A stretch of DNA of 64,000 bases from contig NZ_JAUSVL010000001.1 in assembly GCF_030814695.1 (NCBI RefSeq), forward strand, positions 3,942,227 to 4,006,226, given 5' to 3'. The DNA is from Oligosphaera ethanolica (lineage in GTDB: Bacteria > Verrucomicrobiota > Lentisphaeria > Oligosphaerales > Oligosphaeraceae). Every line of letters starts with the position of its first letter. Positions within the stretch are counted from its first letter, which is position 1. The notes beneath the pieces are model-generated. The model was not told where the DNA came from. It saw nothing but the letters and a program-made list of their open reading frames with translations, and did not search any database. A program made the position numbers and the translations under genes. Of the stretch, positions 42,616-51,580 are shown piece by piece.

Positions 42616-43833
42616 TCAGATACTGTGGACGAAGAGGCCGTCGCGGAGTTTGGGCTCGAACCAGGTTGATTTCGGCGGCATGATGGCGTCGGCGTCGGCG
42701 ATGGCCATGAGCTGGTCGACGGTGGTCGGCGTCATGGCGAAGGCGACTTTGGCCTCGCCGCTGTTGACGCGTTTTTCGAGCTCGCCGGTGCCGCGGATGC
42801 CGCCGACGAAGTCGATGCGCTTGCTGGTGCGCGGGTCGTCAATGCCGAGAATGGGCTGGAGGATATTCGCCTGGAGGATGCTGACGTCGAGCTTGTCGAT
42901 GGCGGTGGTGGCAGCGGCGACTTTGGCGCGCAAGTCGAGGGTCCACCAGCGTTTCTGGAAGAACATGTGGACGATGCCCGGGCCTGCGGGTTCGGCCTGG
43001 GTGGCGGGGCTGACCGTGCAGACGGCCTTGATGTCGGCGAGGAATTGCTCGTCGGAGCGGCCATTGAGGTCGAAGACCAGGCGGTTGTAGGGGAGGATCT
43101 GCAGCTGGCCAGCGGGGAAGATGACGGCGAGGAAGCGGTCGGCGCTGCCGGCTTGGCCTTGGCTGGCGAGGAGGGCGCGAGTGCGGCTGGCGCTGGCGGC
43201 GCGGTGATGGCCGTCGGCGATATAGAGCACCGGCACCTCGGCGAAGGCGTTCTGGAGCGTGGCGCAGTCGTTGCTGCCGACGCGCCAGCCGCTGTGGCGG
43301 ACGCCGTCTTCGGCGGTGAAATCGAAGAGCGGCGCGTCCTGCATGGTCTTGCTGACGATGGCGTTGATGGCATCGCTGTCGCGATAGGTGAGGAAGACTG
43401 GCCCGGTCTGCGCGCGGAGGGTGCTGATGTGGCGGGTGCGGTCGTCTTCCTTTTCCTTGCGAGTCTTTTCGTGCTTGCGGATGACATTGTGGTCGTAGTC
43501 ATCAACAGCGGCGGCGGCGACCACGCCGGTCTGGCGCCGGCCCTTCATGACCAGCGAATAGACGTAATACGCGGGCTTGTCGTCCTGGACGAGGGCGTTC
43601 TGGCGCAGTGCCAGCCAATTTTCCTTGGCCTTGGCATAGACGGCGTCGGCGTAGGGCGACACGTCTTCGGGGAGATCAATTTCGGAGCGGGTGACGTGGA
43701 GGAAGCTGCTGGGCTTGCCGGCGGCCATTGCGGCGGCTTCGCTGCGGTTCATGACGTCGTAGGGCAGGGTGGCGACAGCGGCGGCGCGGCCGGGCGCGGC
43801 CATGACGGCGGCAAAGGGATAGACAAGTGCCAT
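42616..43833 (-). CDS. DUF1015 family protein
   Basis: Soluble protein of 405 residues belonging to the uncharacterised DUF1015 (SpyB-like, HTH-type predicted) family. Diagnostic segments are VATLPYDVMNRSEA near the start, DHNVIRKHEKTRKEKEDDRTRH, QTGPVFLTYRD and LYIADGHHRAASASR. The family is common in anaerobes and PVC bacteria, often close to serine or aminotransferase genes, but has no established function. It is 60 bp upstream of lysA on the same strand and may be co-transcribed with it. Confidence 0.85.
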   Translation of the reverse strand: MALVYPFAAVMAAPGRAAAVATLPYDVMNRSEAAAMAAGKPSSFLHVTRSEIDLPEDVSPYADAVYAKAKENWLALRQNALVQDDKPAYYVYSLVMKGRRQTGVVAAAAVDDYDHNVIRKHEKTRKEKEDDRTRHISTLRAQTGPVFLTYRDSDAINAIVSKTMQDAPLFDFTAEDGVRHSGWRVGSNDCATLQNAFAEVPVLYIADGHHRAASASRTRALLASQGQAGSADRFLAVIFPAGQLQILPYNRLVFDLNGRSDEQFLADIKAVCTVSPATQAEPAGPGIVHMFFQKRWWTLDLRAKVAAATTAIDKLDVSILQANILQPILGIDDPRTSKRIDFVGGIRGTGELEKRVNSGEAKVAFAMTPTTVDQLMAIADADAIMPPKSTWFEPKLRDGLFVHSI

Positions 43834-43896
43834 AATCGAGACTTTCTACATGGGCGTGAGGGTTTCGGGAAACGACTGCTAAGAAAGTAGTAACAT

Positions 43897-43917
43897 ACAT
43901 TCAGAAGCGCTGAATGT
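43897..43917. promoter_or_regulatory. Inverted repeat upstream of the DUF1015 gene
   Basis: ACATTCAG, loop AAGCG, CTGAATGT: perfect 8-bp arms 64 bp upstream of the start codon. Possible operator or leader hairpin. Confidence 0.35.
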
Positions 43918-43965
43918 GAACCGCTTAGCCTGAAAAAGCTGCGATTTGGGGTAATCGGCCAGGCA

Positions 43966-44225
43966 TTGATAGTGGATGGGACCGTGGGGATGCCTGGGAC
44001 CGATGGGGAATGACGTCATGGACGCCGGGGACTCCTGGGAGCGCCGCCGTCTCGGCGGCATTTGTGCAGCGCTGGGGCGAGGACTCAGGGACTCATGAGG
44101 CATGGTCCCATGGCTTGGACTCCGGGGACTTTTTGGACCGTGGGGATTGACGTTTTGGACTTCGGGGACTGATTGGGGACTGGTTGGACTCCTGGGAGCG
44201 CCGCCGGGACGGCGGCGCTCCCAGG
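43966..44225. repeat. GGAC-rich degenerate repeat with GC hairpins
   Basis: Part of a 769-bp gene-free stretch. The word GGAC (in TGGGAC, GGGGACT, TTGGAC) recurs every 7 to 20 bases. GGACTCCTGGGAGCGCCGCC occurs twice (about 44029 and 44187). The second copy forms a perfect 15-bp stem, 44191-44205 with 44211-44225. No coding potential is seen. Confidence 0.6.
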
Positions 44226-44294
44226 CCTCTTGCCGCCGGGGAGGGGATGGGGTTGGGATTCGGTGGTTGGTTGTCAGTGGTATGCGGTTTGGTG

Positions 44295-44594
44295 GTAATC
44301 GGTCACCCATTGAGAACGGACGCACAGACATATCGCCGACGTCAACCCCGGGTATGTAAGTGAGTTCCATTGCCTCTTTGGCCCCAGTCAGCTGCGCCGA
44401 CTGGGGCCAAAGAGGCCGAGGAACACGGACGTAGTCGCCGTTGTACCCAGGGCGGCGCGCGCTTTCAGCGCTGCTTGCCCTGGGCTGGTATGTTTCGCGC
44501 TTTCAGCGCTTCTGCCGCTTTGCGGCCAGGGAAACGGGCGCGTTTGACTCAGCCAGAAGCTCTATGGCTTAATTATCAATGGGTGACCGATTAC
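44295..44594. mobile_element. MITE-like element, copy 2 (IS66-type ends)
   Basis: A 300-bp element, ends GTAATCGGTCACCCATTGA and TCAATGGGTGACCGATTAC (perfect inverse), flanked by the 8-bp duplication GTTTGGTG (44287-44294, 44595-44602). It is nearly identical over its length to the element at 10208-10506, including the 17-bp hairpin (44373-44389 with 44399-44415). It sits immediately downstream of the GH99-like gene. Confidence 0.9.
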
Positions 44595-44602
44595 GTTTGG
44601 TG

Positions 44603-46216
44603 TTAGGCGAAGCGCATCCACTTGATATCGACGTATGCCAGGAGGAGTGGCGAGGGATCGAACCAGAGTTCGTTGATCATGCCGCGCCAATGGGGGTTGG
44701 CGGCGACGTCGAGGGTGTAGTCGTGCCACTGGCCGTCGGGGATGACGGTGGTTTTGGCGGTGGGGTCTTCGGTGATGACGAGGTCTTTGGAGAAGATCGG
44801 CAGTTCGGGCGTACCCCAGTAGAGTTTGATCTCTTCGCCGCCTTTGGGCGGGTGATCGACGCAGGGGGTGACGCGCATGCGGACCTGGAAGGTCTTGAAT
44901 GGCGCAGCGGCAAAAGGCGTGATGCGGGTGCGGATGGCGGGCACTTTCAGGCCGGAGCGGAAGAAGTGCATGGCGCCGTCGACGGTCTTCATGTAAGCCG
45001 TGCCGTAGGGATGGCGATACCAGCCCTGCATGTCGGCTGAGAAGTCCCACGCGGTTTGTGCTGGGAGCGGCATTGCCGGATAGTCGTAGGGGCCGAGGCC
45101 GATGTCCTTGGGGGTGATATTTTTAGGCCAGCCGGCGGCGGGCTTATCGCAGAAGACATCGCGCAGGGCGTCGTACATGGCGAAGCCGAATTCCTGGTTG
45201 GGCTCGATGTAGCTACCTTCCTGCCATTCGTTGAGGGGCGCGATGATGACGCGTTTGAAGCCCTTGGCTTCGCAGAAAGAGCGGCAGTCCTGGCAGACCT
45301 TGCGGAATTTTTCTGGTGTGCGGTCTTCGATGACGCGTGCGTATTGGAAGGATCGTGGCAGGTCGTTCCAGCCGGTGGGCACCAGTGGCCAGAGCGGGAA
45401 TTTGGGATCGCGCGAGGTCATTTCCCACCATTGTGGGACCGCTTTAGCGACGCAGTCGTAGGAGAAGCGCGTTGGGGTGTCGCCGGGGCGGGCGGCTTCG
45501 GGTGCGAAGCGGTAAGCCAGGGTATCGAAGTTGTAGATCATCTGTGCTTCGTAGCCGCCGACTTTGGCGATATCGACCTTTTTCTGGTCGTATTCCCAGC
45601 CGTGGTACATATCGATGAAGTAAATGCCGGGTAGGCCGGCTTCCTGGGCGAGTTTATTGGAGATAGCGAGGGCGCGTTTGGCGCCTTCGCCGGGTTGGAG
45701 GGTTTCGCCTTTTTGGGCGGCTTCGCGGATGAAATCGCGATCGAGGTTTTGGATGTTCCAGACGACGACGACGGGCCGGCCGTCGATGGTGTAGTATTCG
45801 GGTGTTTTGAGATAGTTGTCGAGCCAGAATTTGGTGACGTTGATTTGGTCTTCGGTGGAGTGTGCGCCGACCTCGTTGTGGTTGGCCCACATCATGTACC
45901 ACTTGAGGTACTTGCGATAGCGCGCCTGGTAGTAGCCCTTGACCCAATGGTCGAGCCGCTGCACGCCGCGGTTCCAGTACCAGTCGACGCAGAAGCTGGA
46001 GATGCCGTGTTCGACGGCCCATTTGATCTGCCAGTCGATGACTTCGGGGTTGCCTTCGTCGTACCAGCCTAGAAGCGGTTTGATGTGGGGGAGAGTCTGT
46101 TCGACCTGGTCCCACTCGGCCATGTGTTCCGTGCCGGGGTAGTAGAACGCGGAGACTTCTATCGGACCACATTGCGGCTGCGGCTCAGGAACGTATTTTT
46201 TGCAGGCGTCGGACAT
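44603..46216 (-). CDS. WbsX/GH99-like domain protein
   Basis: A 537-residue protein whose first 370 residues match the glycosyltransferase WbsX / glycoside hydrolase 99-like fold: VSAFYYPGTEHMAEWD, GISSFCVDWYWNRG, YMMWANHNEV, VVVWNIQN, and APLNEWQEGSYIEPN near the end of the barrel, which holds the likely acidic catalytic residues. The remaining C-terminal part is a beta-sandwich of about 150 residues. There is no signal peptide with the start at 46216 (AAGGAAGG upstream), so it is probably cytoplasmic. Its stop is only 8 bp from the MITE copy. Confidence 0.75.
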   Translation of the reverse strand: MSDACKKYVPEPQPQCGPIEVSAFYYPGTEHMAEWDQVEQTLPHIKPLLGWYDEGNPEVIDWQIKWAVEHGISSFCVDWYWNRGVQRLDHWVKGYYQARYRKYLKWYMMWANHNEVGAHSTEDQINVTKFWLDNYLKTPEYYTIDGRPVVVVWNIQNLDRDFIREAAQKGETLQPGEGAKRALAISNKLAQEAGLPGIYFIDMYHGWEYDQKKVDIAKVGGYEAQMIYNFDTLAYRFAPEAARPGDTPTRFSYDCVAKAVPQWWEMTSRDPKFPLWPLVPTGWNDLPRSFQYARVIEDRTPEKFRKVCQDCRSFCEAKGFKRVIIAPLNEWQEGSYIEPNQEFGFAMYDALRDVFCDKPAAGWPKNITPKDIGLGPYDYPAMPLPAQTAWDFSADMQGWYRHPYGTAYMKTVDGAMHFFRSGLKVPAIRTRITPFAAAPFKTFQVRMRVTPCVDHPPKGGEEIKLYWGTPELPIFSKDLVITEDPTAKTTVIPDGQWHDYTLDVAANPHWRGMINELWFDPSPLLLAYVDIKWMRFA

Positions 46217-46392
46217 AAAAAACCTTCCTTCTTGAGCTTGGTGGGAGTGATTGCCAGGCATGATCTGCCGATTCGGAACCGGAGCATGGCGAATATACCC
46301 CGCCTTCGGCTAAAAAGGAATGACGCCAGGCGCAATAAAAACGCTCGAAAGTGGCGCGCGGATATCCGAGGCGACGTCTCGCGGAGGACGCC

Positions 46393-47253
46393 TCAGTCTG
46401 TCGGGGTGTTTATGCGGTCGGGCGCGACGGCGAAGCGCTGTGCCAGGCGGGCTGCGGCGGCGATGGTGGGCAGGGCGATGAAGAGCGCGGTGGCGGCCAT
46501 GATGATGCATTGGTTGCCGGGCAGGTCGTAGTGGAAAGAGCAGGTGAGCCCGATGAGGGTGGCGGCCACGGCGATGACGGCCGCCAGCGGCAGGACGATC
46601 GCGAGGCGTTTGGAGAGCATGAGGGCCGTCGCTGGCACGACAGCCAGATAGCAGAAGACCAACATGGAACCGCCGCTCTTGCTGGCGGCGGACACGACCA
46701 GGCCCAGCGCGACGAAGAAGCAGAACTCGACGGTGCGGACCGGTATGCGCATGAGTCGCGCGGCATTGCCGTCCAGAAAGCTGTAAAGGATGGCTTTGAG
46801 CAAGACGATGACGCAGAGGAGCAGCGGCAGGTGCACAATGGCCAGCAGCAGGCAGTCGGCCCAGCTGGCGAGAATGAGGTCGCCGTAGAGACGCGCCTTG
46901 ATCTCCAGCAGGCCCATGCCGGAGCGCGCCACGAGTAGGACGCTGAGGGCCGCCGCGGCGACGAAGATTGTACCCAGCACGGCATCGCGCGGAATGCGCT
47001 GTTGTTCCCAATCGTGGGCGAGGGCGGCGACGGCGACCAGACAGCAGAGCAGGGCGCCCAGGAAGGGTGGTAGATTCAGGAGGGCCGCCGCCGCGATGCC
47101 GCAGGCCGCGCATTCGGTGAGGGCGATGCTGATGAAGACTACCCGCCGCAGAAGCACGAAGACGCCGAAGACCGCGCAGGTCACAGCCATGATGATGCCG
47201 GAGAGCACGGCGGCGGGAAAGAGGTCCACAAGAGAGATAAAAGACGTGATCAT
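46393..47253 (-). CDS. znuB: Metal (zinc/manganese) ABC transporter permease
   Basis: Inner-membrane channel subunit of 286 residues with about eight TM helices, ABC-3 family (AVLSGIIMAVTCAVFGVFVLLRR; VALTECAAC-like start; SGGSMLVFCYLAVVPATALML near the coupling helix). Start overlaps the ATPase stop (ATGA). It is the last gene of the uptake locus. The symbol is by analogy; the metal is inferred from the His-rich partners in the same locus. Confidence 0.85.
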   Translation of the reverse strand: MITSFISLVDLFPAAVLSGIIMAVTCAVFGVFVLLRRVVFISIALTECAACGIAAAALLNLPPFLGALLCCLVAVAALAHDWEQQRIPRDAVLGTIFVAAAALSVLLVARSGMGLLEIKARLYGDLILASWADCLLLAIVHLPLLLCVIVLLKAILYSFLDGNAARLMRIPVRTVEFCFFVALGLVVSAASKSGGSMLVFCYLAVVPATALMLSKRLAIVLPLAAVIAVAATLIGLTCSFHYDLPGNQCIIMAATALFIALPTIAAAARLAQRFAVAPDRINTPTD

Positions 47254-47945
47254 AGTGTTTCCGATGGGTGCAGTTGTTCCTGGATGGCCTGGTCGGCGCT
47301 GACGATATGGGCGTGCCCGTGATTGACGTAGCAGACGTCGGCGGCGAGGCGGGACAGGTCTTCCAGGCGGTGGTGGGCGATGAGGATGGTCTTGCCGGCA
47401 TGTTTGTTCATGGCGATGAGAAGATTGAGAACGGCGGTCTCAGCGGCGGCGTCTAGGCCGGCGGTGGGTTCGTCGAGGAAGATCACGTCGCTATTGGCGG
47501 CGAAGGCCCTGGCGATGAGTGTTTTTTGCTTCATGCCGCCGGAGAGTTCGGCGAAGCGCTTGTGCTGGTGTTGGTCGAGCTGGAAAGTTGCCAGCGTTTG
47601 GTCGAGGCGTTTCTGGAAGCATTGCGGGACGCGCAGCGCCAGGCCGATTTCCGGGTAGAGGCCCATGGCGACGATCTGGCGAACCGATACGGGGTAGAGC
47701 GGATCGAGCTGCTTTTGCTGTGGGACGTAGCCGGGCGGGCTGTCGCCGAAGTCGCGGCTGATGCTGCCGGCGAGGGGCTCCTGCAGGCCGAGGAGGGTGT
47801 TGAACAGCGTGGATTTGCCGGCGCCGTTGGGACCGACAAAGGGCAGGAGGATGCCGTGTGGGATTTGGAGGTCGACTCCGCTGAGCACGGCGTCCCGGCC
47901 GTAACCGACGCTGAGGTTGTTAGAGCTCACAATATGGTCTTGCAT
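47250..47945 (-). CDS. znuC: Metal ABC transporter ATP-binding protein
   Basis: ATPase subunit of 231 residues: Walker A GPNGAGKSTLFNTLL, PGYVPQQKQLDPLYPVSVRQIVAMG (typical of zinc/manganese importers), signature AELSGGMKQKTLIARAF (Met-Lys-Gln in place of the usual GQQQR), Walker B VIFLDEPTAGLDA, switch His in LIAHH. It lies 30 bp after the binding-protein gene and is coupled to the permease gene. Confidence 0.9.
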   Translation of the reverse strand: MQDHIVSSNNLSVGYGRDAVLSGVDLQIPHGILLPFVGPNGAGKSTLFNTLLGLQEPLAGSISRDFGDSPPGYVPQQKQLDPLYPVSVRQIVAMGLYPEIGLALRVPQCFQKRLDQTLATFQLDQHQHKRFAELSGGMKQKTLIARAFAANSDVIFLDEPTAGLDAAAETAVLNLLIAMNKHAGKTILIAHHRLEDLSRLAADVCYVNHGHAHIVSADQAIQEQLHPSETL

Positions 47946-47975
47946 CGGGTGGGTTCTGTGCCTTGGCGTTGGTGA

Positions 47976-49022
47976 TCATGGCTGGGGGGTGTCATTGCTG
48001 AGGGCGTTGTGGAGGCCACGGATGACGCTGTCGAGCATGGCCAGGTAGGACGTGGCCTCCGCGCTGCCGCCGCAGGCGTTGGCGCGGACGAGGACGGTCG
48101 CGGGGCTGCGTTTAGCGAGCAGATCGGCGGCCTTGCGGTTGTAGAAGGGCTCCTGGAGAATGACGCGGACCTGCTTGTCGCGCATGTCCTGGGCGAGCTT
48201 GGCGAGGTGCCGGCCGCTGGGCGGCACGCCGGGCAGGGGTTCCATTTCGGCGAGCACGGGGAGATTGAAGCGCTCCAGGAGATAAATCCAGCTGCGGTGG
48301 TAGGTGACGACGTAGCTGCCGGCGTAGGGTTCCAGAAGGCCGTACCAGCCATCGCCGGCGCCGAGATCGGCAGCGGCCAGTTGCGGTTTGAGGGTGCCGT
48401 CGTTGAGGAAGCGCCAGAGTTTGGCGCCGCCGAAGCGGGCGACCAGGGTCTGGCCGAACATATGTTCGTCCAGGTCATTTTGGAAGTTGCGGAGATTTTG
48501 CTGGAAGGCGTCCTGGTGTTGCGGGTGGAGGTCGCAGAGTTTGTCGGTGATGGTCTTGGCGACGATGCGGCCGTTGAGGGGATCTAGCCAGTAGTGGGGA
48601 TTGCCCATGGGGTGGACGTCGCCCATGGCGCGGGTGATGGCCTGGGTCGGCACATCCAGGCGGATGACGTTCGTCGAGGCGTCAAGATGGCCAGGTGCGC
48701 CGACTTGGATGCGGCGGTTGCGGGAGTCGCGCAGGATCGGGCCTTCCCAGCCGATTTCCAGTTCCATGCCGATGCGGATCCACAGGTCGGCGTCACGGGC
48801 ACTGACGACATAGCCGGGTTTGGCGCTGAGGGCGTGCGGGTCTTCCTGGCCGGTGGTGATGCTGGTGACTATGGCGAGGTCGCCGCAGATGGCGCGGGTG
48901 ATGTCAGCCAGGTCGGTGGTGGTGGCGACAATACGGATGGCCTGCGCCTCGGCGCGAGCTAGGGCACTGGCCAGCGCAGTACACAAAAAGGCGGCGACGA
49001 TGAGGAATGCGGGATATTTCAT
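47976..49022 (-). CDS. znuA: Metal ABC transporter substrate-binding protein
   Basis: Periplasmic binding protein of 348 residues, cluster A-I (ZnuA/PsaA type). A signal peptide (FLIVAAFLCTALASALARA) is followed by VATTTDLADITRAICGD, and the expected His ligands appear in QEDPHALSAKP, GNPHYWLDP and VTYHRSWIYLLERF, with a Glu in ILQEPFYN. The His-rich loop of enterobacterial ZnuA is absent; instead the neighbouring porin-like protein is His-rich. First of the three transporter genes, 57 bp after the porin-like gene. Confidence 0.88.
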   Translation of the reverse strand: MKYPAFLIVAAFLCTALASALARAEAQAIRIVATTTDLADITRAICGDLAIVTSITTGQEDPHALSAKPGYVVSARDADLWIRIGMELEIGWEGPILRDSRNRRIQVGAPGHLDASTNVIRLDVPTQAITRAMGDVHPMGNPHYWLDPLNGRIVAKTITDKLCDLHPQHQDAFQQNLRNFQNDLDEHMFGQTLVARFGGAKLWRFLNDGTLKPQLAAADLGAGDGWYGLLEPYAGSYVVTYHRSWIYLLERFNLPVLAEMEPLPGVPPSGRHLAKLAQDMRDKQVRVILQEPFYNRKAADLLAKRSPATVLVRANACGGSAEATSYLAMLDSVIRGLHNALSNDTPQP

Positions 49023-49079
49023 GGGAGATTGTCCTTTCGATATGTGTTTCGGGAAAGTGGGCGGCTGCGGCGTTGGCGT

Positions 49080-50609
49080 TCAGAAGTCGTGGGCGGCGTG
49101 TTTGCCGATGCTGATTTGCAGCTGCATGATGAATTCCCAGAAGTCTTCGCGGCCGTGAGCGGTGGCGAAGTTGCCGTTGGTGGTCTGCATACGCAGGAGT
49201 GAGAATTCGGAGAGCTTCCAGTCGAGCATGGCGCTGGCGCGGTTGCTGGCGCAGTAGCTGAGCTTACCGTCGTGGACATCGTGGACGTCGTTGGTGACGC
49301 CGAGTTGTTCCCAGCGGGCGCCGACGCGCCAGCGTGGCTTGAAGCCGTAGAGTGCCTGGAGGTAATAGCCGTCCTGGGAGTTGTTGTAGTCCTGGCCGTT
49401 GTTGAGCAGTTCGAGATCGCGTTGGCGGTGGAAGAATTCGCCTTGGAGGACGACATCGCCGTGGCCGTGTGGGCGTTTGGCGTCGTATTTGTAGACGACA
49501 TCAGCGCCGTAGATGCGGTTGTAGCCATTGAAGTAGTGGGTGTGCCCGTCGTGGTCTTCTTCTTCCTGGTGGCGGCCTTGTACGTAGGACAGTCCGAATT
49601 GCAGGGCGTGTTGCTCGTCGAGTTGCGGGCCGAATTTGAGGAAAGAGGTCAAGAGCCTCGGGCCGTTGTGGCGTGGGAAGGGATCGCTGCCGAGGTAGTT
49701 GGCGACGGTTTCGTGGTTGCCCTGGAAAGCCTCGGCGCCGATGAGGAAATGGAAGGGCGTTGGTGCTAGCCAAGTGAGTTGCAGGCCTTTGTCGGTCAGG
49801 CCGTGGTCGCCGAAGAGGGCGTCATAGACCAGCGGCTGGTCGAAGAAGTCCCAGTTATGCGAGTGCTGGTGGTTCATGCGGCCGATGCCGCTTTTGATCT
49901 TGCCGGCGCTGAGCGTCAGTCCCCAAGGCAGCGAGCTGCTTTGAATGACGGCTTCCTCGACCTCGGAGGCGTGGTCGTCAAAGGCCAGGGTGGTCCAGGC
50001 CGTGAAATAGGGGTCGACGGCGGCGGAGAGCCCCAGCTCAAGATGGCGGAGGTTGAAGCCGTCCTCAATGACGCTGTGCTCATGGTCGTGACCGGCGTCG
50101 TCTTGGTCATGGGCGTGGCTGAAGCCGGCCAGGGAGTTCTTGAGGTGGGAGACGCCGAGTTTATGACTGTCGTAGTGGTAGAAGCCGTCGATGATCACTG
50201 ACGCGTCAAGGTCCACGCCGGGGACCGGCGTGGCCGGCAGCATAGCAGCGGCGCTGCTTTTGATGGCGGCGTAGAGTTCCTGTTCGTCGTCATCGCGGCT
50301 GGCGGTAGAGATGGCGGCTGCGGCGGGGACGCCGGTGACGGTGGTGACGGTGGTGACGGTGGACGGCAGCGTGGTCTGGGCGGCCTGTTGTTGCAGCTGG
50401 GCTTTGAGGGCGTCAATTTCCCGCTGCATGGTTTGGAGGGCCGCGGCGTGTTCTTTTTTGATGTCCTGAATCTGCTGACTGAGTTCGCGCAGGACCTGGG
50501 CAAGTTCCTGGTTGGACGAGTCTTGGGCGCGGGCCATCGGGATGATGATGATGGTGGTGAAGGCGACAACGATGGATAAAAAAGCGAGTCGCTGGGTCAT
50601 TTTCAACAT
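49080..50609 (-). CDS. Porin-like outer-membrane protein with His-rich loops
   Basis: A 509-residue exported protein. After a signal peptide (FLSIVVAFTTIIIIPMARA) comes a coiled coil (about 32-75), then a beta-barrel-type C-terminal part of about 350 residues ending in aromatic/hydrophobic strands (FWEFIMQLQISIGKH), as in porins of the OprP/Porin_O kind. Histidine clusters (SHAHDQDDAGHDHEHS; HQEEEDHDGHTHYF; MNHQHSHNWDFFD) suggest metal binding. It is encoded just before znuA, so a role in outer-membrane zinc passage is likely. A strong AGGAGGAA precedes the ATG. Confidence 0.75.
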   Translation of the reverse strand: MLKMTQRLAFLSIVVAFTTIIIIPMARAQDSSNQELAQVLRELSQQIQDIKKEHAAALQTMQREIDALKAQLQQQAAQTTLPSTVTTVTTVTGVPAAAAISTASRDDDEQELYAAIKSSAAAMLPATPVPGVDLDASVIIDGFYHYDSHKLGVSHLKNSLAGFSHAHDQDDAGHDHEHSVIEDGFNLRHLELGLSAAVDPYFTAWTTLAFDDHASEVEEAVIQSSSLPWGLTLSAGKIKSGIGRMNHQHSHNWDFFDQPLVYDALFGDHGLTDKGLQLTWLAPTPFHFLIGAEAFQGNHETVANYLGSDPFPRHNGPRLLTSFLKFGPQLDEQHALQFGLSYVQGRHQEEEDHDGHTHYFNGYNRIYGADVVYKYDAKRPHGHGDVVLQGEFFHRQRDLELLNNGQDYNNSQDGYYLQALYGFKPRWRVGARWEQLGVTNDVHDVHDGKLSYCASNRASAMLDWKLSEFSLLRMQTTNGNFATAHGREDFWEFIMQLQISIGKHAAHDF

Positions 50610-50851
50610 GGAATTCCTCCTGCCAAAGGGGATAATGCAGACTGTGATAATCCTGTGGCAGGTGGGCGTTCAGGCGCCGGTGGAAGCGGGCAATCTGGGT
50701 AGAGCTCCGCCGTGATGGCGATGCTTGCAGAGCGCGCTTGTTGGCGCTGGTTATGCGGCTAGGCGGTGTTGCCTGGGAGAGAGCCGCGGTGCCCACACTG
50801 CGACAGGGCCGTCATGGCGCCGTGCGATGGCGCTCATGAAGCGGCTGGTGT

Positions 50852-51256
50852 TCAGCATGTGGCAATGAGGACGGGCGGTGCGCGGGATTGGCAGCTGCGT
50901 GAGGCTTTGCGGGCGTGGACCTGCTGGGTGCGGAATACAGGCGCGACGGCAAGTATTGGCAGTGCGGTGCAGGTCAAAGGCGGTGGCGGCGTGGCGCTGA
51001 AGAGCTGTGCGAAGAGCTGGCAAAGCGGGCAGCGCTGGGCGTTGTGCTGGTGCTGGTCCGCGCAACCGGGCTGGGTCAGGAACTGCTGGCCGGCGGCCAT
51101 GGCGATGGCTGTGTCATCGCAGATCGCGAAGCTGTGCCGGGCATGATGCAGCTCGGGGACGATGATGTTACCAGCTAGCAACACAAACAGCGCCAGTTGG
51201 CGGATAAATCGCCATGGCGTGATTCGTGTGGAATTGTGTTGGCTGGATTGGTTCAT
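50852..51256 (-). CDS. Small DUF2946-like envelope protein
   Basis: A 134-residue protein with one N-terminal hydrophobic segment (FIRQLALFVLLAGNIIVP), a His-containing stretch (ELHHARHSF; CADQHQHNAQRCPLCQLF) and a CPLC motif resembling the HCPxC signature of DUF2946 proteins, which occur in metal-uptake loci. The ATG at 51256 is preferred because it places the hydrophobic segment at the N-terminus; the ribosome binding site is weak. It is the first gene downstream of a good promoter and probably leads the metal-uptake operon (242-bp gap before the porin-like gene, in which I see no gene). Confidence 0.6.
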   Translation of the reverse strand: MNQSSQHNSTRITPWRFIRQLALFVLLAGNIIVPELHHARHSFAICDDTAIAMAAGQQFLTQPGCADQHQHNAQRCPLCQLFAQLFSATPPPPLTCTALPILAVAPVFRTQQVHARKASRSCQSRAPPVLIATC

Positions 51257-51300
51257 GCTTGGGGAGTGGTCCGAGGGATATCGGATTGTTAACCGTGCGA

Positions 51301-51329
51301 GAGTATACCGTATTTGCTGATGTTTCTCA
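51301..51329 (-). promoter_or_regulatory. Promoter of the metal-uptake locus
   Basis: Minus strand TTGAGA (51324-51329), 17-bp spacer, TATACT (51301-51306), about 45 bp upstream of the DUF2946-like gene. An imperfect palindrome (GGTTAACAATCCGATATCC, about 51276-51294) overlaps the expected start site and could be a metal-regulator site; that part is speculative. Confidence 0.6.
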
Positions 51330-51417
51330 AGACTGGCCATGAGAAAAAGATCACCTTGCCCGGACGCGCGCGCCAAGGCGGCTGCAAGTCTATCGTTGTG
51401 ATGATGATAGGGTTGTG

Positions 51418-51446
51418 TTGCGGGGGTGGGGATGGTACATTATAAG
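51418..51446 (+). promoter_or_regulatory. Candidate promoter of purC
   Basis: TTGCGG (51418-51423), 17-bp spacer, TATAAG (51441-51446), giving a leader of about 128 nt. It is divergent from the metal-locus promoter within a 324-bp gap that otherwise holds no gene. Confidence 0.5.
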
Positions 51447-51580
51447 CTCGCCGCGCGGGCGGTTGCGGGGGCATTTTGGTGCTCAAATGGGCGTCATTGG
51501 TGTTTGTTGGGTGAATGTCGCGGATGGTGTAAGTGCGTGCCGCGAGTAGAATTGCAAACCTGAGAAAAAAGGACGAGTGC

